DNA of 64,000 bases, taken from contig NZ_JODY01000037.1 in the NCBI RefSeq assembly GCF_000718015.1, positions 1 through 64,000 of the forward strand. Reading direction: 5' to 3'. A program made the translations under genes and the position numbers. The notes under the pieces are model-generated. The model saw nothing but the letters and a program-made list of their open reading frames with translations. It ran no database searches and was not told the DNA's origin. Shown in pieces: positions 20,793 to 29,900 of this stretch; position 1 is the stretch's first letter, and the number at the start of each line of letters is the position of its first letter. Source of the stretch: Streptomyces catenulae (GTDB lineage Bacteria > Actinomycetota > Actinomycetes > Streptomycetales > Streptomycetaceae).

Positions 20793-20867
20793 GCCGGGCG
20801 GGGCGGCGGCGCCCGGCTCTTCCGGCATCCGCCCCCGCCCCGCACCCTGCGGCGGTAGCCTGCCGCC

Positions 20868-22238
20868 GTGGACAGCCTTCTCCGGTACCGCTCACTCGTC
20901 CGGGAGGCCGCGGCGCTGCGGTCCGGTGCGGACGACCCCGTGGCGGCGGCGCGCCGCACCTGCGACCGTATCGACGCCGTCGACCCGCACCTCCTCGCCT
21001 TCGTACCCGAACCGGACCGGCGGGAGCGGCTGCTGGCCGCGGCCGAACGCGCCGTCGCCACCTGGGGCGGCGCGACGGCGGGCGCCCCCGACCGCCCCGC
21101 CACACCGCCGCTGTACGGCGTGCCGGTCGGGGTGAAGGACATCATCCGGGTCGATGGACTGCCCACCCGCGCGGGCTCCCTGCTGCCGCCCGGTGTGCTC
21201 GCCGGTCCGCAGGCGACCGTCGTGGACCGGCTGGTCGCGGCGGGCGCGCTGATCGCGGGCAAGACGGTGACCGCGGAGTTCGCGGTGACCGCGCCGGGCC
21301 CGACCCGTAATCCGCACCATGTCGGCCACACGCCCGGCGGGTCGAGCAGCGGTTCGGCGGCTGCCGTCGCGGCGGGCCTGGTGCCGCTGGCCCTCGGCAC
21401 CCAGACCGTCGGCTCGATGATCCGCCCGGCCGCGTACTGCGGCATCGTCGGCTTCAAACCGAGCTTCGACCGCGTCCCGACCGCCGGGGTGATCCCCAAC
21501 GCGCGCAGCTTCGACACCGTCGGCTGGTACGCGCAGGACGTCGCGGGCGCCGCGCTGGCCGCCCCGGTGCTGTGCGACGGCTGGCCGGACGGCCCGGACG
21601 CGGCGCCCGGACGGCCGGTGCTGGGCGTGCCCGTCGGCCCGTATCTGCGCCGCGCGGACGACGAGGCGCTGGCCGCCCTCCGGGCGCAGCGGGAGGTGCT
21701 GCGGCGCGCCGGGTACACCGTCGTCGAGGTGGCGGTGATGGCGGACTTCGAGGAGATCGTCACCCAGCTGTTCACCATGAACCGCTACGAGGTCGCCCGC
21801 GCGCACACCGAGTGGTACGCGCGCTTCGGCGACCTCTACCGGGAGCAGACCGCGACCGCCCTGCACGAGGGCCACGCCGTCACGGACACCGCCTACGAGG
21901 CGGCGCGCACCCGGCGCGCCGCGTTCCGCGAGGAGCTGGACGCGGCGCGGCGGGCGGCCGGTGCCGATCTCTGGCTCACCCCCGCGGCCACCGGCCCGGC
22001 CCCCTTCGGCCTGGGCTCCACCGGTACGTCGGTGATGTGCCTGCCGTGGAGCAACGCCGGTCTGCCGTCGGTGAGTCTGCCCGCCGGGTACGCCGCGAAC
22101 GGCCTGCCGCTCGGCCTCCAGCTGGTGGGCCCGTACGGCTCCGATCCGGCGGTCCTCGGCTGGGCGGCGGGCATCGAGGAGGCGCTACGGGCGGACGGCG
22201 CGGTGGCCGCCGGGGGTACGGGCCGCGCCGAGGGGTGA
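20868..22238 (+). CDS. amidase signature family hydrolase
   Basis: Amidase of 456 aa with the Ser-cisSer-Lys triad arrangement: lysine in GVPVGVKDIIRVDG, the signature GHTPGGSSSGSAAAVAAG, and the nucleophile-region QTVGSMIRPAAYCGIVGFKP. Note SMIRP where most members have S-I-R-x-P. It is not linked to the Asp/Glu-tRNA amidotransferase genes, so a stand-alone amide hydrolase is more likely than GatA. Substrate unknown. Confidence 0.88.
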   Translation: MDSLLRYRSLVREAAALRSGADDPVAAARRTCDRIDAVDPHLLAFVPEPDRRERLLAAAERAVATWGGATAGAPDRPATPPLYGVPVGVKDIIRVDGLPTRAGSLLPPGVLAGPQATVVDRLVAAGALIAGKTVTAEFAVTAPGPTRNPHHVGHTPGGSSSGSAAAVAAGLVPLALGTQTVGSMIRPAAYCGIVGFKPSFDRVPTAGVIPNARSFDTVGWYAQDVAGAALAAPVLCDGWPDGPDAAPGRPVLGVPVGPYLRRADDEALAALRAQREVLRRAGYTVVEVAVMADFEEIVTQLFTMNRYEVARAHTEWYARFGDLYREQTATALHEGHAVTDTAYEAARTRRAAFREELDAARRAAGADLWLTPAATGPAPFGLGSTGTSVMCLPWSNAGLPSVSLPAGYAANGLPLGLQLVGPYGSDPAVLGWAAGIEEALRADGAVAAGGTGRAEG

Positions 22239-22431
22239 ACGCCGCCGTTCACTCTGGCGTGGGCATGGCACGGCGACCGGCCGTCACTCCTTGGGGTGGG
22301 AGTGCGCACGGGCCTCTTGGGACGGTCTTGGGACGGGCGGCCGGGCCCGGAAGGCGGTCACGGTGCCGCATCCGGCCCGCCCGCCTCAGAAGCCCCGGCG
22401 GGCCCGCCCCAGAAGCCCCGTCGCCCCCGCC

Positions 22432-23097
22432 TCACTCCGGGGAGGAGGACAGCGTCAGCCCCCGCAGCAGTACGTCCAGCGCCTGACCGATCGCCGCCGC
22501 CAGCTCCGTGCCCCGGCCGCCGGACGGCCCTTCCGCCCAGTGCAGCAGCGCCTCCTGGAGGGCGGCGGGCAGCGCCGCGCCGATCACCCGGATCTCCAGG
22601 TCGTCGGCGGGGCGGCCGGTCCGCGCGGTGAGGGCGGCGGTGAGGTCGGCGGCGGCGCGGGCGTGGTGGTCGGCGGTGCGGCGGCGGACCGCCGGGACGT
22701 CGCGGATCAGCCGGGCCCGCCGCCGCAGCTCCCGCAGGTCCCGGGCGGACAGCCGTGCGGAGACCGCCAGGGCGGCGGCGCGCAGCGCCTCGGGCAGCGG
22801 TTCCCCGTCGGGCCGGGCGGCCAACTCCGCCACCAGCAGCTCCCCGTGGACGTCCCGCAGGACGATGTCCTCCTTGGCCGGGAAGTACCGCGCGACGGTG
22901 CTGGGGGAGACATCGGCCGCCTCGGCGATCCGGTCGACGGAGGTCGCGTCGTACCCCCGGGAGTCGAAGAGGCGGAAGGCGGCGTCGCGGATGGCCTGGC
23001 GGGTGCGGCGCTTCTTCCGCTCCCGCAGCCCGTCGGCGGGCGCGGCGGGGCGCGGTACGGCGGGCGGCGCCGTACCGGCCGCGCGTGCGGTGGTCAC
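22432..23097 (-). CDS. TetR family transcriptional regulator
   Basis: Repressor-type protein of 221 aa. The HTH reads KKRRTRQAIRDAAFRLFDSRGYDATSVDRIAEAADVSPSTVARYFPAKEDIV, typical of TetR. The ligand-binding half is helical and unassigned. GTG 23097 lies 5 bp after the hemolysin-III stop codon, so the two genes form one transcript and the regulator may control its own operon. An amidase gene converges from the left; the 190 bp between them hold a short CAGAAGCCCCG direct duplication but no clear terminator. Confidence 0.88.
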   Translation of the reverse strand: MTTARAAGTAPPAVPRPAAPADGLRERKKRRTRQAIRDAAFRLFDSRGYDATSVDRIAEAADVSPSTVARYFPAKEDIVLRDVHGELLVAELAARPDGEPLPEALRAAALAVSARLSARDLRELRRRARLIRDVPAVRRRTADHHARAAADLTAALTARTGRPADDLEIRVIGAALPAALQEALLHWAEGPSGGRGTELAAAIGQALDVLLRGLTLSSSPE

Positions 23098-23102
23098 CGG
23101 CG

Positions 23103-23861
23103 TCAGCCGTGCGAGTAGGCGACCAGCGAGATACCGACGTAGTGCACCACGAACGCCGCCAGCGTGAACGAGTGGAAGACCTCGTGGAAGCCGAACCAGC
23201 GCGGGGACGGGTTGGGCCGCTTGATCCCGTAGATCACGCCGCCCGCGCTGTAGAGCAGCCCGCCGACGATCACCAGGACGAGGACGGCGATGCCGCCGGT
23301 GCGCAGGAAGTCGGGGAGGAAGAAGACGGCGGCCCAGCCCATCGCGATGTAGCAGGGGGTGTAGAGCCAGCGCGGCGCGCCGACCCAGAACACCCGGAAG
23401 GCGATCCCGGCGAGCGCCGCCGCCCACACCGCCCAGAGCAGGATCTGCCCGCGGCTGCCCGGGACCAGCAGCATCGTCAGCGGGGTGTACGTACCGGCGA
23501 TGATCAGAAAGATGTTGGCGTGATCCAGCCGTCGCAGCACCCCGCCGACGCGCGGGCTCCAGTTGCCGCGGTGGTAGAGCGCGCTGACGCCGAACAGCAG
23601 GCAGGCGGTGAGCGTGTAGACGGCGCAGGCCACTCGGCCGCGGGTGCTGTCGGCGAGTGCGGTGAGGAAGACGCCGGACAGCAGAACGGCCGGGAACATC
23701 CCGGCGTGCAGCCAGCCCCGCAGCCGGGGCTTGGCCGGGACGGTCGCCGCCGGATCGGCCGCGGCGGTGGCCGCTCCGGTCGGGGGGACCGCTTCGGCCG
23801 CCGCGGGCGCGGACGGGGGCTGGCTCGCTGCGGCATCGGGCGCGGAAGTCATGCCGGTCAT
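23103..23861 (-). CDS. hemolysin III / PAQR family membrane protein
   Basis: Seven-helix membrane protein of the PAQR/hemolysin-III family, 252 aa, after an alanine/proline-rich cytoplasmic N-terminus of about 45 residues. Family features visible: SALYHRGNWSPRVGGVLRRLDHANIFLIIAGTYTP with the conserved Ser/His, and the C-terminal HEVFHSFTLAAFVVHY with paired histidines that, in the family, bind zinc. Many members act in lipid or ceramide hydrolysis; the role in bacteria is unsettled. It heads an operon with the TetR gene. Confidence 0.9.
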   Translation of the reverse strand: MTGMTSAPDAAASQPPSAPAAAEAVPPTGAATAAADPAATVPAKPRLRGWLHAGMFPAVLLSGVFLTALADSTRGRVACAVYTLTACLLFGVSALYHRGNWSPRVGGVLRRLDHANIFLIIAGTYTPLTMLLVPGSRGQILLWAVWAAALAGIAFRVFWVGAPRWLYTPCYIAMGWAAVFFLPDFLRTGGIAVLVLVIVGGLLYSAGGVIYGIKRPNPSPRWFGFHEVFHSFTLAAFVVHYVGISLVAYSHG

Positions 23862-24003
23862 GCTATCTACGGCACCGTAAGTTCCCGGTCCGGTGGCCGC
23901 CGCCCGGGCGATGACGGACCCGGATGCGCGGGTTGCCGGACGCGGTCGGGTGAGGGCGCGGCCCGGCGGGAGCCGTCGGCCACCGCTCGGCCCGAAGGCG
24001 CTT

Positions 24004-24036
24004 GGCGAACGCTTGGCACACGCTTGACGAGGGCTT
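24004..24036 (+). promoter_or_regulatory. three 11-bp direct repeats upstream of pckG
   Basis: CGCTTGGCGAA, CGCTTGGCACA and CGCTTGACGAG follow one another without gaps, about 240-270 bp before the pckG start (coordinates within a few bases). Heptamer direct repeats at 11-bp period are the usual arrangement of SARP-type activator sites, but no such regulator is encoded here. Function not established. Confidence 0.45.
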
Positions 24037-24064
24037 TTCGCCGCGGGTGTACGTACGGGAGCGA

Positions 24065-24081
24065 GTGGTGACGGTCACCAC
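24065..24081. promoter_or_regulatory. perfect 8-1-8 palindrome upstream of pckG
   Basis: GTGGTGACGGTCACCAC is symmetric about its central base and lies about 195 bp before the pckG start. It has the form of a dimeric repressor operator. The rest of the 413-bp gap between the hemolysin-III gene and pckG shows no reading frame worth reporting. Confidence 0.5.
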
Positions 24082-24274
24082 GGGGCCCCCTGGACAGAAG
24101 CCCGCCGGGGTCGGATGATCAAATGAGTGCGGTCGGCACCGGATGAGCGGTCACGAAGCGTCCGGGTCGCAGCCCCCAAGGGGCATCAACCAAAGAAGCG
24201 GATCTCCCGCACCGGACCGGCAGCCCCCGGCCCGGCCCGTCGGGGTCCGTCCACACCCTCATCTAGGAGCGATC

Positions 24275-26095
24275 GTGGCGCGCGACAACGCGGCTCCCAC
24301 CACCCAGACCCGTCACCAGGAGCTCATCGCCTGGGTCGACGAGATCGCCGCCCTCACCCAGCCCGACCGGGTCGTCTGGTGCGACGGCTCGGAGGCGGAG
24401 TACGAGCGGCTGTGCGAGGAGCTCGTCGAAAAGGGCACGTTCACCAAGCTCGACCCGGTCAAGCGCCCCAACTCCTACTACGCCGCGTCGGACCCCCGCG
24501 ACGTCGCCCGCGTCGAGGACCGCACCTTCATCTGCTCCGCCAAGGAGGAGGACGCCGGCCCGACCAACCACTGGAAGGACCCCGCCGAGATGCGGGAGAT
24601 CTTCGCCGGTGACCAGGGCATCTTCCGCGGCTCGATGCGCGGCCGGACGATGTACGTCGTCCCGTTCTGCATGGGCCCGCTCGGCTCGCCGCTCTCCGCG
24701 ATCGGCGTCGAGATCACCGACTCCGCCTACGTCGCCGTCTCGATGCGCACCATGACGCGCATGGGCCAGGCGGTCCTGGACGAACTGGGCGAGGACGGCT
24801 TCTTCGTCAAGGCCGTACACACCCTGGGCGCCCCGCTCGCCGAGGGCGAGGCCGACGTGCCGTGGCCCTGCAACACCACCAAATACATCTCGCACTTCCC
24901 CGAGGACCGCGAGATCTGGTCGTACGGTTCCGGCTACGGCGGCAACGCGCTGCTCGGCAAGAAGTGCTACGCGCTGCGCATCGCCTCCGTCATGGCGCGC
25001 GACGAGGGCTGGCTCGCCGAGCACATGCTGATCCTCAAGCTCACCCCGCCGCAGGGTGAGGCGAAGTACGTCGCCGCCGCGTTCCCGTCGGCGTGCGGCA
25101 AGACCAACCTCGCGATGCTGGAGCCGACCATCCCGGGCTGGACGGTCGAGACCATCGGCGACGACATCGCCTGGATGCGCTTCGGCGAGGACGGCCGCCT
25201 CTACGCGATCAACCCCGAGGCCGGTTTCTTCGGCGTCGCGCCCGGCACCGGCGAGCACACCAACGCCAACGCGATGAAGACGATGTGGGGCAACTCCGTC
25301 TTCACCAACGTCGCGCTCACCGACGACGGCGACGTCTGGTGGGAGGGCATGACCGAGGAGCTGCCCGCGCACCTCACCGACTGGCGCGGCAACGACTGGA
25401 CCCCGGAGTCCGAGACCCCGGCGGCCCACCCCAACGCCCGCTTCACCGTCCCCGCCGGTCAGTGCCCGATCATCGCGCCCGAGTGGGAGGACCCCAAGGG
25501 CGTGCCGATCTCCGCGATCCTCTTCGGTGGCCGCCGCGCCAGCGCCGTCCCGCTCGTCACCGAGTCGATGTCCTGGCAGCACGGCGTCTTCCTCGGCGCG
25601 AACGTCGCCTCCGAGAAGACCGCCGCCGCCGAGGGCAAGGTCGGCGAGCTGCGCCGCGACCCATTCGCCATGCTGCCGTTCTGCGGCTACAACATGGGCG
25701 ACTACATGGGTCACTGGGTGAAGGTCGGCGCGGACAAGGACCAGGCCAAGCTCCCGAAGATCTACTACGTCAACTGGTTCCGCAAGGACGACAAGGGCCG
25801 CTTCGTGTGGCCGGGCTTCGGCGAGAACAGCCGCGTCCTGAAGTGGATCGTCGAGCGCCTCGACGGCAAGGCCGAGGGCGTCGAGACCCCCATCGGCATC
25901 CTCCCGACGAAGAACGCCCTGGACACCGAGGGCCTCGACCTCTCCGACTCCGACCTCGACTTCCTCCTCACGGTCGACAAGGACGTCTGGCGCGACGAGG
26001 CGTCCCTGATCCCCGAGCACCTCAACACCTTCGGCGACCACGCCCCGAAGGAACTGTGGGACGAGTACCGGTCGCTGGTGCAGCGGCTGGGGTGA
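24275..26095 (+). CDS. pckG: phosphoenolpyruvate carboxykinase (GTP)
   Basis: Converts oxaloacetate and GTP to phosphoenolpyruvate, GDP and CO2, the entry step of gluconeogenesis. The 606-aa protein carries the kinase loop [15 protein letters not shown] with the reactive cysteine, the guanine-site and substrate segments [17 protein letters not shown] and [26 protein letters not shown], all typical of the GTP-dependent family. GTG 24275 is preceded by AGGAGC and gives the standard length. Two palindromic features upstream could mediate carbon-source control. Confidence 0.96.
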   Translation: MARDNAAPTTQTRHQELIAWVDEIAALTQPDRVVWCDGSEAEYERLCEELVEKGTFTKLDPVKRPNSYYAASDPRDVARVEDRTFICSAKEEDAGPTNHWKDPAEMREIFAGDQGIFRGSMRGRTMYVVPFCMGPLGSPLSAIGVEITDSAYVAVSMRTMTRMGQAVLDELGEDGFFVKAVHTLGAPLAEGEADVPWPCNTTKYISHFPEDREIWSYGSGYGGNALLGKKCYALRIASVMARDEGWLAEHMLILKLTPPQGEAKYVAAAFPSACGKTNLAMLEPTIPGWTVETIGDDIAWMRFGEDGRLYAINPEAGFFGVAPGTGEHTNANAMKTMWGNSVFTNVALTDDGDVWWEGMTEELPAHLTDWRGNDWTPESETPAAHPNARFTVPAGQCPIIAPEWEDPKGVPISAILFGGRRASAVPLVTESMSWQHGVFLGANVASEKTAAAEGKVGELRRDPFAMLPFCGYNMGDYMGHWVKVGADKDQAKLPKIYYVNWFRKDDKGRFVWPGFGENSRVLKWIVERLDGKAEGVETPIGILPTKNALDTEGLDLSDSDLDFLLTVDKDVWRDEASLIPEHLNTFGDHAPKELWDEYRSLVQRLG

Positions 26096-26102
26096 GGCCG
26101 GT

Positions 26103-26170
26103 GGCGCCGTGCGACGGCGCCCCGTGAACGGACCGAGGGGCCCCGCACCTGGTGGCGTGGGGTCCCTCGG
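26103..26170. terminator. double hairpin between convergent pckG and hypothetical gene
   Basis: GGCGCCGT-GCG-ACGGCGCC (26103-26121) and CCGAGGGGCCCC (26133-26144) pairing with GGGGTCCCTCGG (26159-26170), one G:T pair. Both fit intrinsic terminators acting in both directions. Confidence 0.7.
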
Positions 26171-26204
26171 GTTGTGTACGGGGCCGTGGGCCCGGTCTCC
26201 CCGG

Positions 26205-26633
26205 TTACGCCGAGGCGAGGTGCGGGTGGGTCGCAGCGGCGGGGCCCTCGTGGGCGGCGCGGCGCTCGGCGGCGAGCGCGACGGCCGCCGCGTCGTTCCG
26301 CGAGGTGGCGACGGTCAGCGCATGCCCGGCCAGGGCGTACGCCCGCCGGTGCAACGCCCGCGCCCGCGCCGGATCCCCACCGGTCGGCTCGGCCCGCAGC
26401 GCATACCGCCCACCCCGCAGCCGCGCCACCTGCCCGGCGATCCGATCGGCCGCCGCCGCCAGCGCCTCCCCGTCCGCCCCGGACGCCAACGCCCGCAGCT
26501 CATCGGTGACGGTCAACAGCGCGGTCAGATGCCCGGCGAGCCGGATATCCAACTCCTCCGCCCGCGAACGGTGCGGAAACTCCCCGACGCCGGCCATGGT
26601 GTGGACCGACTTGGAACGGATCGGTTCGTACAT
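26205..26633 (-). CDS. conserved Streptomyces hypothetical protein
   Basis: Predicted 142-aa soluble, all-helical, alanine/arginine-rich protein without recognised motif. It looks like the small hypothetical proteins widely present in Streptomyces (possibly of the DUF6238 type, from memory only). AGGAGG lies 7 bp before the ATG, and the promoter region is overlapped by a perfect palindrome at 26673-26687, so it appears to be a regulated gene. It converges on pckG. Confidence 0.7.
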   Translation of the reverse strand: MYEPIRSKSVHTMAGVGEFPHRSRAEELDIRLAGHLTALLTVTDELRALASGADGEALAAAADRIAGQVARLRGGRYALRAEPTGGDPARARALHRRAYALAGHALTVATSRNDAAAVALAAERRAAHEGPAAATHPHLASA

Positions 26634-26672
26634 GGGACAGCCTCCTGAAAACGACTAGGAAACCATCCTAAC

Positions 26673-26687
26673 TTAGATTGAGTCTAA
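26673..26687. promoter_or_regulatory. palindromic operator candidate, 5-5-5
   Basis: TTAGATTGAGTCTAA is a perfect inverted repeat in an A/T-rich patch that stands out from the surroundings. It sits just upstream of a TAGGAT -10-like element and AGGAGG ribosome site on the minus strand for the gene starting at 26633. It resembles Fur/PerR-type boxes in form; the binding protein is unknown. Confidence 0.5.
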
Positions 26688-26771
26688 AGTTGGGTTTCTT
26701 CGTGGGTGAGGTGGTGGGGATCGTGCTCGCCCTGGCCCACGGGCCGGTGCCGCCTGGACGGCGTCGATGGA

Positions 26772-26920
26772 GGGGCACCCTCGGGCCCGCGGGGTTCACG
26801 TGGACACGCGTGTCACCATCGGCGGCGGCGCGGGTTCATCCCCGCATACCCGGGCTCACGGCGGCTGGAATCACGGCTGCGCGCCGCACCCGGGGCCATC
26901 CCCACATGGCGGGCCCTCGA
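26772..26920 (-). CRISPR. decayed CRISPR remnant, three degenerate type I-E repeats
   Basis: Three units match the repeat of the intact array at 36.4-37.0 kb in the same orientation: 26772-26799 (ends GCGGGGTTCAC), 26833-26859 (starts GGTTCATCCCCGCA, ends CGGGCTCAC, one base lost in the stem) and 26893-26920 (starts GGGCCATCCCC, right half decayed). The intervening segments are both exactly 33 bp, as in the intact array. The remnant begins about 44 bp after the stop codon of the STAND-type gene. No upstream fourth unit is convincing. It marks the left edge of the CRISPR region and is probably inactive. Confidence 0.75.
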
Positions 26921-26963
26921 CCGTACCCGCAGCGGCCCGGTCGCTTCCTGCATGAGCCCGTCG

Positions 26964-29900
26964 TCACGGAGACATATGCGCCAGCGCCAACTCCGCAAGG
27001 GATGCGGCGCTCTCCGGCGCCAGCCGCGGCAGCAGCGGGAGTGCGTACCGCCAGTGGGGCCCGGCCAGCAGTTCCTGGGCGAGGCGCCGGGCCTCGGCCT
27101 CGTCGCGCGACGACTCCGGGCCGACCGCATCGGCGAGCGCGAGGTAGCGGAGCACAGGGACCCGCTGCGGGGACCAGCCCTCCGCGAGCGGGGCGATCAC
27201 TGGGACGCCCGCCAGGTAAGTCGCCACCGCCGCGAGCGCCGCCGCCCGTTCCTCCGGCGTCTCGGCCAGGTCCACCGTGGCCTGCGCCGCCCGGACGTCG
27301 CCCCGAACGGCCTGGAGGACCGCCCACTCGGCGATCGGGCGGCCACTGGCGAGGCGGGTCGTGGTCATGTACCGCTCCCAGGACCGGATCTGCCCCTCCG
27401 ATACGAGGCCGGGACAGCATCCGCTCTCGTGCAGCAGAAAGAGGAGCAGCGCAGTGTGTGGATTCTGCTGCCGGATGTCCTCACTCCTCGTGCCGTCGCC
27501 GCAGATCCTCCGGAGCTCTGTGTGCACCGCAGTGTCCGGGGCGTGTGGATGGGGCAGCGCGGGGATCAGGGCGGCCATCCGTGCCAGCGCCGTGTCACGC
27601 ATGCCGGGCACGCCCGGGGTGAGGGGCACACCCGGACGACTAGGAGGCAGCCGCTCCCCGATGAGAATTCCGGCGTCCTCGGGCGCGCACCGGGCGAGCC
27701 CCACGGTCACGGCCACGGCCGCCCACTCCTGCGCATTCCGGTCGCGAGGCCTCTGCCCCACCTTCTCCGCCCAGCTCCTGGCGGCGACCTTCTCTCCCGC
27801 GTACGCGAATGCCTGGGCGAGGAGGCCGCTCAACGTCGCATCGGCGTGTTCCGTGGCCGACTGCGCGTACTGCCCGGCAGCAACCGCGTGCCCGCCCACC
27901 GCGCTGTGCATCGCGACGATGGCCCGCACACCCGCCAGGTCGGCCGGGCCCCGTGCGTACCCGGCGAGCTTCGCCGCCGCTTCGGGATGTCCGGTCGCGG
28001 CGAGCGCGCCGGCGAGGGCGAGACCCCACACGCCCGCGTCGGCCACCGGCTCGTGCCCCTTCCAACGGGCGTACACCTCGGCGAGACGCTGCCGATCGAC
28101 ATCACCGGATACCTTCAACTGCTGGGACAGGGACTCGTGTTCCTCGGGCGTCAGATACTCGGGTGGCGGCGGATTCCTGACATCATCCTCGACCGTCCCG
28201 CCCTCTTCGGCGAGGCTCTTCCGCACCGCTTTATCGCCCGGCGCGGCCTTCTTCCTGGCTTGTTGTGTCTTCTCGGCTTTCTCCCTGGCCTGCCGTGCCT
28301 TCTCGTTCTTGGCGGCCCGCCGCGTCAGCTCGTCATCTCGCTCCGATGCGGCCTTCTTCGCCGCGCGATCCGCCTCGCCCTTGACATCGTCGTCGAACAG
28401 GTCGCGGTGCAACGCAGACGGTACGGCGGCCAGCAGTTCCTTTGCGTCGGACGGCCGATCCGCCTTGTACAACGCCCGGACGGTATACGTCAGAGCCGGG
28501 CCCATCTCCAGGGCGAGCTGGGCCCGGGCGGCGTCCGGCAGCGCCTCGGGGGAGGTGAAGGCGGCGAGCAGTGCACGCTGGGCCCGGAGCGCCAACCCCG
28601 CGCCCGTCCTCCGTCGCTTCGGCAGTACCGCACAGGCGCCGAGCGCGAGCAACTCGATGTGCGTCAGATCGGATTCCGGTTCCAGACCGGCGCAGAACGC
28701 CTCCACTCCGTCCCGCGCCGCGGTGGCAGCCGGTTCCCTGGTGCTCCGTGCCACCTCCGCCCAGATCTCCAGCGCCTCGACCTGCTCTGCAGGGCCACGC
28801 GCAGCCAACTCTGCTGCATAGGAAGGCATGTGGTTGAGCAGCGTCGGCTTCTTCTGCCCCCGTTTCGACTTCGACTCCTGCTTCGGTTCCAGGTCCTGCG
28901 CGGCGCGGACTCGGGTCGACCACGCCAGGGCCTCACAGTGGACGGTGGCCCGCAGCATGCTCTCGCCCGCCTCCTGGAGTACGACGTTGCCTCCTCCTCG
29001 CAGCCCGATCGTGCGGAGCCCGTGCCCTGCCCGGACCACGGCCTCCAGCGCCTTGTCGGACTCGGCTGCGCGGGGCGCGTCTTTCAGTGCCAGTCCCGCC
29101 CACCTAGCGGCCTCGCGGGCGAAATCTTCGGCCTCCGGGCCGCCACCGAGTGCCCTGGCGGCGTCGGCGAGCCGTACCGCTCGGTCCGCCTCCAGCGGCG
29201 CCGACAATGCCAGCTCACGGGCCCGCTGTGCGTCACCCGCCTGTGCGAACAGCCCACAGAACTCCCGCGGCACCCGTCGCAGACGTGAGGCGAGCAATGC
29301 CCGCGCGACCGCTACCTGGAAGGAAACCGCCAGATCGGAGCCGTACCCACCCCCGACGAGGGCGATCTGCGCCAGTGCTTCATCGCCCTGCCCGCGCACC
29401 ACCATCCGCGACAGCCGGCGCGGATCGAGGACGTACGGGACGAGGAGATCGGTGCCGTGCAACAGGGATGGGAGGCGGGACAGCAGATAGGGCGGTGTGT
29501 CCGGGGGCCAGCCTCTGCCCTGCCAGGAAGCGGCCCAGTCGTGGAGCTGTTCGGTACAACGGTCCCGAGTCGCGGCGTCGGTGCGCTCCCGGGCGGCGCG
29601 CACCGTCGCCTCGACGGCGGGCCCGTCCGGCGGTACGCCCGGCCCGTCGGGGATGAGGTAGCGGCCGCCGGCCGCCCGCAACAGCCGCTCCGCCTCCGTC
29701 TGCCCAACGCCCGCCAGCTCAGCCAGATCGCTCGCCCGCAGCCCCGCCCCGGCCACCGCGATCAGCCCGAGAACGGTCCGCTCCACCCGAGATGTTCCCC
29801 ACCGGTCCAGCGCCTCCCGCACGGCGTGGTCCGCGCCCGGCCCGGTCTCCCGGGTGCCGATCAGGCGTATGGTCTCCGGCGCGCGCAGCGGATGCCCCTC

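Noticed and set aside
22239..22431. Duplicated CAGAAGCCCCG units between amidase and TetR genes
   Set aside because: Two short imperfect copies without symmetry or conserved spacing; no support for a functional element.
26711..26740. Possible fourth decayed CRISPR repeat left of 26772
   Set aside because: At the expected spacing only a short, gapped similarity is found; not better than chance in GC-rich DNA.
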